Source: JABSSA01 sp039984715
GTDB lineage: Bacteria; Pseudomonadota; Alphaproteobacteria; Rhodobacterales; Rhodobacteraceae
DNA: 64,000 bases
Reading direction: 5' to 3'
Assembly (NCBI GenBank): GCA_039984715.1
Contig: JBDWUA010000012.1
Span: 189,572 to 253,571, forward strand
The notes under the pieces were generated by a model. It saw only the letters and a list, made by a program, of their open reading frames with translations. It searched no databases and was not told the origin of the DNA. Below are positions 17,869 through 26,875 of the stretch, piece by piece. Each line of letters begins with the position of its first letter. Position 1 is the stretch's first letter. The translations under genes were made by a program, and so were the position numbers.

Positions 17869-18908
17869 ACATTTTTGAAAAGCTCGGCCTAGGCGCTTTG
17901 CTTCGGATTGATCCGGAATTGGCGCATGGGGTGGCATTACGAGCTTTGCGCACGCCCTTTGCACCCTCTCCGGGTCCTGTCACGTCAAATCGTTTGCGCA
18001 CCAAGGTCGCGGGTCTCGATTTGATGAGCCCCATTGGGCTTGCCGCCGGATTTGACAAAAATGCCGAAGTTGTCGCCCCCCTGATGAAATCCGGTTTCGG
18101 ATTCATCGAAGTGGGTGCCGCGACGCCTTTGGCTCAGCCCGGAAATCCGAAACCACGCCTGTTTCGATTGGCCGAAGATCATGCAGCGATCAATCGGTTC
18201 GGGTTTAACAATGATGGCATCCAAGCCATCGCGGACCGTTTGTCCCAAAAACCCAATGGTGATGTGCCTGTGGGTTTGAACCTAGGTGCTAACAAAGACA
18301 GCCCAAACCGGGCCGATGATTTCATCAAGGTGTTGGAACTGGCCCAGCCTCACGTCGATTTCGCGACAATCAATGTATCCAGCCCAAACACAGAAAAACT
18401 GCGCGACCTGCAAGGTCCAATGGCACTGGCGGCCTTGTTGGACGGTGTCTGTCAAATTCGCGGCAAGACGCCAATCTTCCTAAAGATTGCGCCTGATCTG
18501 TCTGATCAAGACATTGCAGACATCGCCAAAGTGGCGACAGACGCCCGTATCGACGCAATCATCGCGACGAACACCACGCTGTCGCGCGACAACTTGAAAA
18601 GCCAGCACGCGCCCGAAAAAGGGGGTCTGTCCGGTCAACCGTTGTTCGAGGCCTCGACGCGGGTATTGGCCCGCTTGTCGACGTTGACGGACATTCCTTT
18701 GATTGGCGTTGGTGGCGTGGCCAGTGGCGAACAAGCGTACGCAAAGATCAAAGCCGGCGCGACAGCGGTGCAGTTATATACTGGTCTGGTTTATGGTGGG
18801 CTGAGCCTTGCGGCGCAGATTGCGAATGACCTTGATACCCTATTGGCACGCGATGGGTTTGAAAATGTAAGTCAAGCTGTCGGAGTTTCCCGCGAAGCTT
18901 GGCTGTAA
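17865..18908 (+). CDS. pyrD: quinone-dependent dihydroorotate dehydrogenase (class 2)
   Basis: A 347-residue FMN enzyme oxidising dihydroorotate to orotate in pyrimidine synthesis with quinone as acceptor. The class 2 signature includes the N-terminal membrane-associating helix (FEKLGLGALLRIDPELAHGV), GLAAGFDKNAE, FGFIEVGAATPLAQPGN, NVSSPNTEKLRDLQ with the catalytic Ser, and IGVGGVASGEQAYAKI. Its ATG overlaps the stop of the upstream DUF952-DUF1330 gene. Confidence 0.97.
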   Translation: MNIFEKLGLGALLRIDPELAHGVALRALRTPFAPSPGPVTSNRLRTKVAGLDLMSPIGLAAGFDKNAEVVAPLMKSGFGFIEVGAATPLAQPGNPKPRLFRLAEDHAAINRFGFNNDGIQAIADRLSQKPNGDVPVGLNLGANKDSPNRADDFIKVLELAQPHVDFATINVSSPNTEKLRDLQGPMALAALLDGVCQIRGKTPIFLKIAPDLSDQDIADIAKVATDARIDAIIATNTTLSRDNLKSQHAPEKGGLSGQPLFEASTRVLARLSTLTDIPLIGVGGVASGEQAYAKIKAGATAVQLYTGLVYGGLSLAAQIANDLDTLLARDGFENVSQAVGVSREAWL

Positions 18909-18914
18909 ATCCGT

Positions 18915-20246
18915 TTATTGGTTGAGCCGTTCAAGCGCTGGATATCGAAGCCCCAAGGTCACACCGCGTGCAACAAACGACACAAGTAAAGCCACCCACA
19001 AACCGTGGTTGCCCCAAATCGGCATAAACACGGCGGCTGCAATCGCATAGGCCACAGCGCTTAGAACCATCATGTTACGCATATCGACGCCGCGTGCTGC
19101 GCCTATAAAAATGCCGTCAAACATCCACGCGGCACATCCCAAAATCGGCGCGAACACCATGTATGGTAAATAAGATCGCGCGGCGGATTGAACCGCATCA
19201 TCTTTGGCCATCGTGTCAATGATCCAAGGCCCGGCCAGCGCGAAGGCAATCGCCAAAAGCACGCAAATGCCAAATCCCCACATCCCGGTTAACACGGCAC
19301 TTCGGCGCAGGCGTCCGCGATCACCCCGCCCGATCGCTCGGGCAACAAGAGTTTCAGCCGTAAAGGCAAACCCATCCAAAGCATGTGCTGTGATGTGTAA
19401 AAATTGCAGCAACACCTCGTTTGCGGCCAATGTCACATCGCCAAATTGCGCGCCCAGAAACGTGAAGGATGTGAAAATCCCCATCAACAGCAGAGACCGC
19501 ACAAGAATGTCTCGGTTCAACAGCGCCATGCGCACCAATCGCGCCCTGTCCAACACGCGCGTCCAATCACGCCAATATCCCCGTTTAAACGCATCGCGAC
19601 AAAACCAAATCGCCAACCCCGCCCCCGAGACTTCTGCAATGACGGTTGCAAATGCGACGCCAGACACGCCCAAACCCAACCCAAGCACAAACCACAGGTC
19701 CAAAGCGACATTTAACCCATTCATAAGCAACTGGATCCAGAACACAGCGCCCGTTCGTTCCATCGCAACCAACCAGCCGGTACAGGCGTAAATTGTAATG
19801 GCAAGCGGTGCGGACCAGATGCGGATAAACAGATATTCGCGCGCAAGGCTTTCGACTTCTGGGCTTGTTGGGTCCCACGAAAAGGACAGCCAAATGATCA
19901 AAGGATAGCAGGCAATAATCAGCAATCCGCCGACCCAAGCCACAATCAAAGCACGGGTCAGGATAGCAGAGACTTCGGCGTCGTCGCCCGCTCCGGCGGC
20001 TTGTCCGACCAAGCCGACCGTTCCCATGCGCAAAAACCCGAATATCCAAAACGCTGTGGACAGAATAATCGCGCCAAGTGCAACGGCCCCGATCGGGGCC
20101 GCCTGCCCCATCTGCCCGACCACACCAACATCAACTGCACCAAGAATTGGCACCGTGGCATTCGACAAAACTATGGGTAAGGCGATGCGAAGAACGCGCC
20201 CATGTGTCAGCGGCTGGGGTTGCTGCGACAGTTTCGCGTCAGTCAC
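18915..20246 (-). CDS. MATE-family efflux transporter
   Basis: A 443-residue integral membrane protein with about 12 hydrophobic helices in two similar halves. The family N-terminal signature is ALPIVLSNATVPILGAVDVG, and FGFLRMGTVGLVGQAAGAGD marks the end of the second helix. MATE proteins export cationic drugs or metabolites using Na+ or H+; the substrate is unknown. Its start overlaps the upstream thioesterase stop by 8 bp. The C-terminus is convergent with pyrD with only 6 bp between them. Confidence 0.93.
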   Translation of the reverse strand: MTDAKLSQQPQPLTHGRVLRIALPIVLSNATVPILGAVDVGVVGQMGQAAPIGAVALGAIILSTAFWIFGFLRMGTVGLVGQAAGAGDDAEVSAILTRALIVAWVGGLLIIACYPLIIWLSFSWDPTSPEVESLAREYLFIRIWSAPLAITIYACTGWLVAMERTGAVFWIQLLMNGLNVALDLWFVLGLGLGVSGVAFATVIAEVSGAGLAIWFCRDAFKRGYWRDWTRVLDRARLVRMALLNRDILVRSLLLMGIFTSFTFLGAQFGDVTLAANEVLLQFLHITAHALDGFAFTAETLVARAIGRGDRGRLRRSAVLTGMWGFGICVLLAIAFALAGPWIIDTMAKDDAVQSAARSYLPYMVFAPILGCAAWMFDGIFIGAARGVDMRNMMVLSAVAYAIAAAVFMPIWGNHGLWVALLVSFVARGVTLGLRYPALERLNQ

Positions 20247-20739
20247 GGCGCTGCGGCATTACGAAATGACCAGTGCCTTGGGCAAACAGCCTTGCCCGAT
20301 TGTCTTGCCACGCCTCAACATGGACGCTGGCATAACGACGCCCTTTGCGATTGATCCGAGCGCGCGCGTAAGCGTCTCTTGGCAATCCGGATCGCAAATA
20401 ATCGGTGCTGAAATCGACGGTCTTCGGCAACCGACGTTGAGACGCGTCTTCGGTTACCAGTGTCCCGCCTTCTATGTCGTCCCAAAGATAGGCCCAACTT
20501 AAGGACACCACCGCAGTAACTTCAAGAAATGCGGCAGTAACCCCACCATGAATTGCAGGCAAAATCGGGTTCCCAATCAGTTTTTCACTAAAGGGCAAGA
20601 TACCCGTCAGCTCATCCCCGCGTCGGTCAAATTGCATGCCCAAAAACTGGATGTAGGGCACACCAGCGATCAAGTCCCGCAATGCGGCGTCTCTGCGCTC
20701 TTTGACGATCTGGACGGGTTCAGGGAGGGAACGTTTCAT
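20239..20739 (-). CDS. PaaI-family hot-dog thioesterase (second of pair)
   Basis: A 166-residue hot-dog-fold protein. The helix region PAIHGGVTAAFLEVTAVVSL carries the HGG motif of the PaaI/YbgC-type acyl-CoA thioesterases. This is followed by VDFSTDYLRSGLPRDAYARARINRKGRRYASVHVEAWQ-type strands. It overlaps both neighbours by a few bases (ATGA with the upstream thioesterase), so the three genes form one coupled operon. The substrate is probably an acyl- or aryl-CoA. Confidence 0.85.
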   Translation of the reverse strand: MKRSLPEPVQIVKERRDAALRDLIAGVPYIQFLGMQFDRRGDELTGILPFSEKLIGNPILPAIHGGVTAAFLEVTAVVSLSWAYLWDDIEGGTLVTEDASQRRLPKTVDFSTDYLRSGLPRDAYARARINRKGRRYASVHVEAWQDNRARLFAQGTGHFVMPQRRD

Positions 20740-21176
20740 TTGCTTTTCGCCTGATCAACGGTGAAGGCTGCTGTGGCCATCGCAACGGGGTTTTGGTCAT
20801 CTGCGTCCCATGCTTCGGCCCGCACGAATGCCACAGATCGGGTCACGTGGTAACATTCTGCACGCGTTGTAATCGCATCGCCGGGTTTGGCCGGGCGCAT
20901 ATAATCAATGCGCAAATCCAAGGTCGCTGTCACACCCGGGTTTTCGGGATGACTCATGACGGCTGCGCCACAACATGTATCCATCAACGCAGACACAGCA
21001 CCCCCCGCAATGACACGCGTTTCGGGATCCCCAATCAAGCGATCATCATAGGGCATGCGAATTATGGCTATGCCATCACCAATGGTAACAAGTTCCATTT
21101 TCAGGTCTCGCGAGTGAGGAATGCCTTCAATGAACTGGCGTGCGCGTTTGGCTATGTCGGTCATGTAATCCGTCAT
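20736..21176 (-). CDS. PaaI-family hot-dog thioesterase (first of pair)
   Basis: A 146-residue hot-dog thioesterase. The central helix VIAGGAVSALMDTCCGAAV corresponds to the (H)GG catalytic helix, with Ala in place of the usual His before GG. The core strand is TATLDLRIDYMRPAKPGD. The start is taken at the ATG at 21176; a second ATG four codons later is possible. It shares a fold and operon with the following thioesterase and is divergent from the first MerR gene. Confidence 0.85.
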   Translation of the reverse strand: MTDYMTDIAKRARQFIEGIPHSRDLKMELVTIGDGIAIIRMPYDDRLIGDPETRVIAGGAVSALMDTCCGAAVMSHPENPGVTATLDLRIDYMRPAKPGDAITTRAECYHVTRSVAFVRAEAWDADDQNPVAMATAAFTVDQAKSK

Positions 21177-21277
21177 GTTGTTCGCGCATAAATGAACAGC
21201 ACACAGCAAGAAGTGCAACCCGAGCGGTTGCACGAATGCATTGGCGTCATTAGGCTTGCGCACAGGGAGTTAGTTTT

Positions 21278-21667
21278 ATGGCCTTGGCTGAAGATGCGCG
21301 TTTAAGCTTCAAAGAGATGTGTGCGGAGTTCGATGTAACCCCCCGTACTTTGAGATATTATGAGTATATAGAGCTTCTTCAGCCTGATCGCGAAGGCCGG
21401 TCTCGCTTTTATGGTGCGCGTGAATGCGCCAGAATGAAGTTGATCCTACGTGGCCGTAAGTTTGGCTTTCAACTGGAAGAAATCCGCCAGTGGCTTCAGA
21501 TTTATGAAGAACAGGGCAACGAAGCACAGATGAAAGCTTGGGTTGAACTTGCTGATCGCCAGTTGGGCGAGTTGGCCGAACAGCGCCAACAAATGGACGA
21601 GGCAATCGACGAACTCAAGTCATTGCGTGACAAGATCGAAGGCAGTTTGTCCGAAAAAACAAGCTGA
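21278..21667 (+). CDS. MerR-family transcriptional regulator 1
   Basis: A 129-residue regulator. The N-terminal winged helix is FKEMCAEFDVTPRTLRYYEYIELLQPDREGRSRFY, and the C-terminal half is a coiled coil (residues about 75-125) for dimerisation. There is no Cys-rich metal site, so an organic effector such as an acyl-CoA is more likely. It is a paralogue of the MerR gene at 22100 (both carry xEMCxxFDVTPRTLRxYE). It is divergent from the thioesterase-MATE operon. Confidence 0.9.
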   Translation: MALAEDARLSFKEMCAEFDVTPRTLRYYEYIELLQPDREGRSRFYGARECARMKLILRGRKFGFQLEEIRQWLQIYEEQGNEAQMKAWVELADRQLGELAEQRQQMDEAIDELKSLRDKIEGSLSEKTS

Positions 21668-22099
21668 TCGAACGCGGCCTGCTTAGATTTGTGTGATCTA
21701 GCCCGGTCGTAGCGCATAAAGACCAACCATCTTTATTTTCGAATGCGCATTTTTTGATGTTTTCATCACGACGCAAGGCCATGCACTGATCAAACGGGTG
21801 ACAACTCGCATGTTAGTTGTACATTCTCACATATTTTTGGCGTTTACAGTCGGTTTCTTACTTGTGAAATATTCAAGCACGATAAGGTGACGCGAAAAAC
21901 CGCGTCTTTGCACCTTGTTCCCTGCAAAGCTGTTGATTTTGTTTTGAAACTTTGTGCGCTCACAAGTTGACGCAAAGGCAATCGACCCTTTACCGCTTTG
22001 AAAGTGACGTAACGTTGAACTTACGTCAACGTCAACCAGCGTTGTATCTAGCTATCAACATCCCATCTGCAAGCCAGATGAAACACCAGAGTAATTGAA
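21668..22099. promoter_or_regulatory. 432-bp regulatory region between the two MerR genes
   Basis: No protein gene is supported. It holds a 33-nt stem-loop at 21884-21916 (outer arms AAGGTG/CACCTT, inner GACGCG/CGCGTC, A-rich loop) and an ACGT-rich inverted repeat at 22004-22036 just before the second MerR gene. Confidence 0.5.
22004..22036. promoter_or_regulatory. putative operator of the MerR-type regulator
   Basis: Four ACGT cores lie within 33 bp. TGACGT and ACGTCA form inverted arms 12 bp apart. The left arm begins GTGACGTAACG, which recurs in inverted orientation in front of the thiolase gene (27142-27152). It sits 64 bp before the start of the second MerR gene, suggesting autoregulation. 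Palindromic ACGT-rich sites are known for LiuR-like MerR regulators of acyl-CoA catabolism; the assignment here is inference. Confidence 0.55.
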
Positions 22100-22501
22100 A
22101 TGACAGACTGCAGGATGACTATCAGAGAAATGTGCGACGCGTTTGACGTAACCCCTCGCACATTGCGCTTCTACGAAGCAAAGGAACTTCTGTTCCCAAT
22201 CCGCATCGGACAAAAGCGTCTGTTCACAAAACGTGACCGTGCCCGACTGAAATTGATTTTACGCGGAAAGCGTTTTGGGTTCAGTCTGGAAGATATCCGC
22301 CAGCTGCTCGACCTGTACGACATGGGCGACCAACAACAAACGCAATTGCGCCGAACATACGACATTGCGCTCGAACGCTTGAACCAAATGGAAGCGCAAC
22401 GAAACGAACTCTCCGAAGCCATCGGAGAACTTAAAGAACAGCTGCAATGGGGCGAAACAATTCTGAAACAGATGGATCAACCCACAGCTGCTGCCGAATA
22501 A
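22100..22501 (+). CDS. MerR-family transcriptional regulator 2
   Basis: A 133-residue MerR protein: winged helix IREMCDAFDVTPRTLRFYEAKELLFPIRIGQKRLF, then a long coiled coil (about 75-125). No metal-binding Cys cluster. It lies 34 bp before the acyl-CoA dehydrogenase gene at 22536, so it is likely the regulator of this catabolic region, in the style of LiuR/PsrA-type acyl-CoA degradation control. An ACGT-rich inverted repeat lies in its promoter. Confidence 0.9.
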   Translation: MTDCRMTIREMCDAFDVTPRTLRFYEAKELLFPIRIGQKRLFTKRDRARLKLILRGKRFGFSLEDIRQLLDLYDMGDQQQTQLRRTYDIALERLNQMEAQRNELSEAIGELKEQLQWGETILKQMDQPTAAAE

Positions 22502-22535
22502 ATCGGCTATACCTACACGACTAAGGGAGACACCT

Positions 22536-24317
22536 ATGCCAAGCTACACAGCCCCGACCAAAGACGCGCAATTTGTGCTGCACGACGTTCTGAAAATCAC
22601 AGAATCCGGCATCCCAGGTTACGATGAGCTTGAAGCAGACTTTACCTCTGCCATTCTAGAAGAAGCTGGCAAAATCTCGTCCGAGGTTCTCGCCCCTTTG
22701 AATGCGGTTGGTGACACGGAAGGGTGTACGCTGGAAAACGGTGTCGTTCGCACGCCGACTGGGTTCAAGGCCGCATTTGATCAAGTCAAAGAAGGCGGAT
22801 GGCCCGGTCTGGATATGCCCGAGGAATTTGGCGGGCAAAATATGCCTTATGTCATTGGAACAGCTGTCGGCGAGATGTTCTCGGCGTCAAACCAAGCCTT
22901 TACGATGTATCAAGGACTGACCCATGGGGCGGCTTCGGCCATCCTTGCCCACGGGACAGATGCGCAAAAGGCGAAGTGGTTGCCCAATATGGTCAGCTGC
23001 GAATGGACAGGCACGATGAACCTGACCGAGCCGCATTGCGGAACCGACTTGGGCCTCATGCGCACAAAAGCCGAACCACAAGGGGACGGCAGTTTTAAAA
23101 TCTCAGGTCAGAAGATCTTTATTTCGGCTGGTGAACACGACATGGCGGGCAACATTGTCCACCTTGTATTGGCAAAGATCACTGGTGCGCCGGAAGGGAT
23201 CAAAGGTGTATCGCTGTTCATCGTTCCAAAATTCATGGTCGATGATGATGGCAATATGGGTGAACGCAACAGCGTAAGCTGCGGTAAGATCGAAGAGAAA
23301 ATGGGCATCCATGGCAATTCGACCTGTGTGATGAACTATGACGAAGCCACAGGATATCTGTTGGGTGAAGAACACAAAGGCATGCGGGCCATGTTCACAA
23401 TGATGAACGAAGCGCGCTTGGGTGTGGGCATGCAAGGGTTGGCTCAGGCTGAGGTTGCCTACCAAAACGCGCTTGAATACGCCAAGGATCGTTTGCAAGG
23501 ACGTGATGTGACGGGTGTGAAAAACCCGGACGGCCCGGCTGATCCGTTGATTGTTCACCCTGACATCCGCCGCAGCCTTATGGACCAGAAGTCCTTTGCC
23601 GAAGGTGCGCGTGCGTTCATTTTGTGGGGCGCAACAATGATTGACCGCGCACACCGCGGAAAAGACCAAGACGCAGATGGTTTGATTTCGCTGCTAACCC
23701 CCGTCATCAAAGGTTTCCTGACGGATCAGGGATACGACATGACCGTTAAAGCGCAACAGGTCTATGGCGGGCACGGCTATATCGAAGAATGGGGCATGTC
23801 CCAATTCACCCGAGATGCGCGTATTGCCCAAATCTATGAAGGGGCCAATGGCGTACAGGCGCTTGACCTTGTGGGTCGTAAGCTGGCGCAGGATGGCGGC
23901 AAGCACGTCATGGCCTTCTTTGATTTAGTGAAAACCACAATTGGCGAACTGAAAGGGCAAAACGAAGCCTTTGACCAAGACTTTATCGAGCCGTTGAAAG
24001 CCGCGTCAAAAGACCTTCAGGCCGCTGGGATGTACTTCATGCAAAATGGTATGAAGGATCCGAACAATGCATTGTCAGGTTCAAACGACTTCATGCACAT
24101 GTTCGGGCATGTCTGCCTTGGGTTGATGTGGGCCAAAATGGCACATGCCGCGCAATCGGCACTGGATGGTGGAACGTCTGACAAGGACTTCTTTGAAACC
24201 AAAATCGCGACGGGCCGCTATTACATGGCGCGCCAATTGCCTGCGACGGCGCTGCATTTGACACGTATCGAAACTGGCGCTGAAACCGTTATGGCGCTGG
24301 ACGCTGCGAACTTCTAA
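22536..24317 (+). CDS. acyl-CoA dehydrogenase with C-terminal extension (DmdC/AidB-like group)
   Basis: A 593-residue flavoenzyme, longer than the usual 380-400 because of an extra C-terminal domain (about 470-590). Motifs are MNLTEPHCGTDLGLMRT (FAD/substrate), YGGHGYIEEWGMSQFTRDARI, and the catalytic Glu in AQIYEGANGVQALDL (about residue 435). This architecture includes DmdC, which oxidises 3-methylmercaptopropionyl-CoA in DMSP breakdown, and general fatty acyl-CoA dehydrogenases. Sequence alone does not separate the two. It is behind the second MerR gene and ends at a strong terminator. Confidence 0.9.
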   Translation: MPSYTAPTKDAQFVLHDVLKITESGIPGYDELEADFTSAILEEAGKISSEVLAPLNAVGDTEGCTLENGVVRTPTGFKAAFDQVKEGGWPGLDMPEEFGGQNMPYVIGTAVGEMFSASNQAFTMYQGLTHGAASAILAHGTDAQKAKWLPNMVSCEWTGTMNLTEPHCGTDLGLMRTKAEPQGDGSFKISGQKIFISAGEHDMAGNIVHLVLAKITGAPEGIKGVSLFIVPKFMVDDDGNMGERNSVSCGKIEEKMGIHGNSTCVMNYDEATGYLLGEEHKGMRAMFTMMNEARLGVGMQGLAQAEVAYQNALEYAKDRLQGRDVTGVKNPDGPADPLIVHPDIRRSLMDQKSFAEGARAFILWGATMIDRAHRGKDQDADGLISLLTPVIKGFLTDQGYDMTVKAQQVYGGHGYIEEWGMSQFTRDARIAQIYEGANGVQALDLVGRKLAQDGGKHVMAFFDLVKTTIGELKGQNEAFDQDFIEPLKAASKDLQAAGMYFMQNGMKDPNNALSGSNDFMHMFGHVCLGLMWAKMAHAAQSALDGGTSDKDFFETKIATGRYYMARQLPATALHLTRIETGAETVMALDAANF

Positions 24318-24320
24318 TCT

Positions 24321-24350
24321 AACAAGGGCGGGGATTTCCCCGCCCTTGTT
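24321..24350 (+). terminator. rho-independent terminator after acyl-CoA dehydrogenase
   Basis: AACAAGGGCGGGGA, a 2-nt spacer, then TCCCCGCCCTTGTT: a near-perfect 13-14-bp stem directly after the stop codon at 24317, followed by a short T run. Confidence 0.85.
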
Positions 24351-24670
24351 TCAACCGAACACCGGAATTGCGATTAACACGCGTTGATACCACTTTGGCA
24401 CTTGCCAACGCGCAACGAACCCCGACGTCAGACTTTCAAAATTGACGCCAGAAATTCAAACTCGAAAATTGGAATGCTTCTGAACACGTCTAGGCGATGC
24501 GGCTTGGACAGTTCTGCACGTCGTTCTGCGACGCACGCCCTGATGCAAAGGCGTTGTCCCAATTTCACACACTCATAAAAGGTAAAGAATTCAACGTTAT
24601 CACGATCAAGCCTATGGACCCCCACATCCGTCTGATGCACTGTACGCGCTGTTTTGAAAGGTTCTCGATT
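24351..24670. other. 320-bp stretch without a supported gene
   Basis: Lies between the terminator and a short gene. Open frames cross it on both strands but none shows a recognisable protein. It presumably contains the promoter of the downstream 24671-26048 pair. Confidence 0.35.
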
Positions 24671-24883
24671 ATGCCCAAGCGGTTTCGCCAAACGCGACGG
24701 TTTCCAGTTGCTATGACCGAAGATGGATTTCGACGCTTGCGCCAGTTCGCGGATTCCGCAGGCCTTGAAAAAGGCGAGGCGTTGTCCTTTCTGTTTGAGC
24801 ATTTCAACAGTGTGACCGATGATGAGGTCCTGACGCACCGGTTGCGTTTGTTCAAATCCGAATTGGCTGACCGCAAACGATAG
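24671..24883 (+). CDS. small basic protein, possibly ribbon-helix-helix type
   Basis: A 70-residue protein starting MPKRFRQTRRFPVAMTEDGF, preceded by GAAAGG 9 nt before the ATG. It has a basic beta-strand-like N-terminus (RFPVAMTEDGFRRL) followed by two predicted helices (LRQFADSAGL, GEALSFLFEHF), the layout of small ribbon-helix-helix DNA-binding proteins. That reading is inference. It ends 10 bp before the acyl-CoA dehydrogenase at 24894, suggesting co-transcription. Confidence 0.55.
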   Translation: MPKRFRQTRRFPVAMTEDGFRRLRQFADSAGLEKGEALSFLFEHFNSVTDDEVLTHRLRLFKSELADRKR

Positions 24884-24893
24884 TGAGGGCCTG

Positions 24894-26048
24894 ATGGCAA
24901 ATATCAGTGAAACGCAAATGTGGATGCGTGATGACCATCGGATGACGTCCGACACCGTCGCCAATTTCATAAACGCAGAATGGGCCCCTCATTTCGAACG
25001 CTGGCGCAAACAAGGTCAAATGGATCGCAGCATTTGGCAACAGGCAGGAGAAATCGGCCTTCTGTGCCCCTCGATCCCAGAAGCCTATGGGGGCGCGGGC
25101 GGTGATTTTGGTCACGAAGCCGCAATCATTATGGAAGCAAGCCGCGCCAATATCGCAAGTTGGGGCTATCCAATCCATGGTCCAATTGTTTCGCATTACA
25201 TTTTGGCATTTGGGACAGAAGATCAAAAACACCGCTGGCTTCCGGGTCTTGTGTCCGGCGATCTGGTCGGTGCATTGGCAATGACGGAACCCTCAACCGG
25301 GTCCGACGTGCAGGCCATCAAAACCAAAGCGGTCCAAACCGGAAACGCGTATCGCCTAACCGGGCAAAAAACGTTCATTTCCAACGGTCAACACGCCAAT
25401 CTTGTCATCGTAGCTTGCAAGACAAATCCGGACATTGGGGCCAAAGGGGTGTCATTGCTGGTTGTTGAAACCGACAAGGCCGATGGATTTGTACGCGGAC
25501 GCAATCTGGATAAAATTGGCCTTCATGCTGCGGACACCTCGGAATTGTTTTTCGATGATGTCGAAGTTGCACCTGAAAACCTTCTCGGAGGAATTGAGGG
25601 ACAAGGGTTTTATCAAATGATGCAACAACTGCCCCAAGAGCGTTTGACAATTGCATGTGGGGCGGTCGGCGCGATGGAAGGCGGCCTAGAGCGTACAATA
25701 TCGTATTGCAAGGAACGCCAAGCCTTTGGAGGTCCCCTTACCCAGTTCCAAAACACACGATTCCAGCTTGCCGAATGCCAGACCAAAACAAAGGTCGCCC
25801 GCTCATTTGTGGATGAGTGCATCCGCGAACATCTAAATGGCGCCTTAAGCGTAGAAAAAGCTGCGATGGCAAAATACTGGACAACGGACACACAAGGCGA
25901 GGTGCTGGACGCGTGTTTGCAACTGCACGGCGGATACGGGTTCATGCAAGAATACGCCATTGGCGAAATGTGGACCGACGCACGAGTTCAACGCATTTAC
26001 GGCGGAACCAACGAGATTATGAAGGAATTGATCGCCCGCGGTTTGTGA
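24894..26048 (+). CDS. long-chain-type acyl-CoA dehydrogenase
   Basis: A 384-residue FAD enzyme. TEPSTGSDVQAIKT is the FAD/substrate motif. The C-terminus reads IYGGTNEIMKELIARGL, with Gly where many family members have the catalytic Glu. As in mammalian long-chain acyl-CoA dehydrogenase, the base is then expected in the helix containing LPQERL (about residue 247). This is consistent with an active enzyme of the LCAD/IVD type. It belongs to the beta-oxidation region. Confidence 0.92.
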   Translation: MANISETQMWMRDDHRMTSDTVANFINAEWAPHFERWRKQGQMDRSIWQQAGEIGLLCPSIPEAYGGAGGDFGHEAAIIMEASRANIASWGYPIHGPIVSHYILAFGTEDQKHRWLPGLVSGDLVGALAMTEPSTGSDVQAIKTKAVQTGNAYRLTGQKTFISNGQHANLVIVACKTNPDIGAKGVSLLVVETDKADGFVRGRNLDKIGLHAADTSELFFDDVEVAPENLLGGIEGQGFYQMMQQLPQERLTIACGAVGAMEGGLERTISYCKERQAFGGPLTQFQNTRFQLAECQTKTKVARSFVDECIREHLNGALSVEKAAMAKYWTTDTQGEVLDACLQLHGGYGFMQEYAIGEMWTDARVQRIYGGTNEIMKELIARGL

Positions 26049-26220
26049 CAACTGGGCGGAATTTGATCTTGCAATTTCGAAACCCAACGACGACCCTCAA
26101 CAGATGACGTCTTGCAATCGTGGCATCTGCTCGATCAGTGGACACGCTAGGACTAGGAGACCTTCATTTTGAATGATCTGCCGATTGCGAAGCCCTAAGC
26201 ATTTCATTCCGTTGAACTTT

Positions 26221-26236
26221 TTGACATAAAGGTCAA
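26221..26236. promoter_or_regulatory. inverted repeat at the GST start
   Basis: TTGAC-ATAAAG-GTCAA lies 6 bp before the ATG of the GST gene, overlapping the ribosome-binding region. It could be an operator or a small hairpin limiting translation. Confidence 0.3.
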
Positions 26237-26242
26237 GATCAC

Positions 26243-26875
26243 ATGACGATCAAATTGCACTGCTTTGGTGAATCTGGAAATTCCTATAAGGCGGCTTTGG
26301 CGCTTGAGCTTTCGGGCCTGGATTGGGAACCTGTCTTTGTTGATTTCTTTAACGGCGCATCCCGTACAGACGCCTATCGCGAGCTGAATACCATGGGCGA
26401 AGCTCCTTTGTTGATCGACGGGGATCTAAAGCTTAGCCAATCTGGTGTAATTCAACAGTATATCTCGGATAAAACGGGCAAGTTCGCCGGGGCAGACGAT
26501 ACCCGATATGAAGTGTTGCGCTGGGTTCTTTGGGACAATCACAAGCTAAGTTCCATGTGCGGTATGACGCGTTTTTTGATGAACTTTCTTCCCGAAGACA
26601 AACGCCCCAAAGATGTGATCGCCTTCAATCAGGGTCGGTTGCAGGCCGCTTTTGCTGTACTGGATACACATTTGGACGGTCGAGACTGGATCGTCGGATC
26701 CGGTCTTACCAATGCTGATTTGTCGTGTTGCGGGTATCTGTTTTACCCAGAACCATACGGCTTTGAACGGTCCGATTGGGCCAATATCGATCGCTGGATG
26801 ACAAACATCGAAACACTGCCCGGTTGGAAACACCCTTACGATTTGATGCCCGGCAGACCTAGTGATCGAGCCTGA
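26243..26875 (+). CDS. glutathione S-transferase family protein
   Basis: A 210-residue protein with the N-terminal thioredoxin-like domain (IKLHCFGESGNSYKAALALELSG) carrying a Ser as the candidate catalytic residue. GEAPLLIDGDLKLSQSGVI holds the cis-Pro and Glu/Ser glutathione-binding residues. A helical C-terminal domain (about 90-205) follows. The substrate is unknown. It sits between the acyl-CoA dehydrogenase and the thiolase operon. Confidence 0.88.
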   Translation: MTIKLHCFGESGNSYKAALALELSGLDWEPVFVDFFNGASRTDAYRELNTMGEAPLLIDGDLKLSQSGVIQQYISDKTGKFAGADDTRYEVLRWVLWDNHKLSSMCGMTRFLMNFLPEDKRPKDVIAFNQGRLQAAFAVLDTHLDGRDWIVGSGLTNADLSCCGYLFYPEPYGFERSDWANIDRWMTNIETLPGWKHPYDLMPGRPSDRA

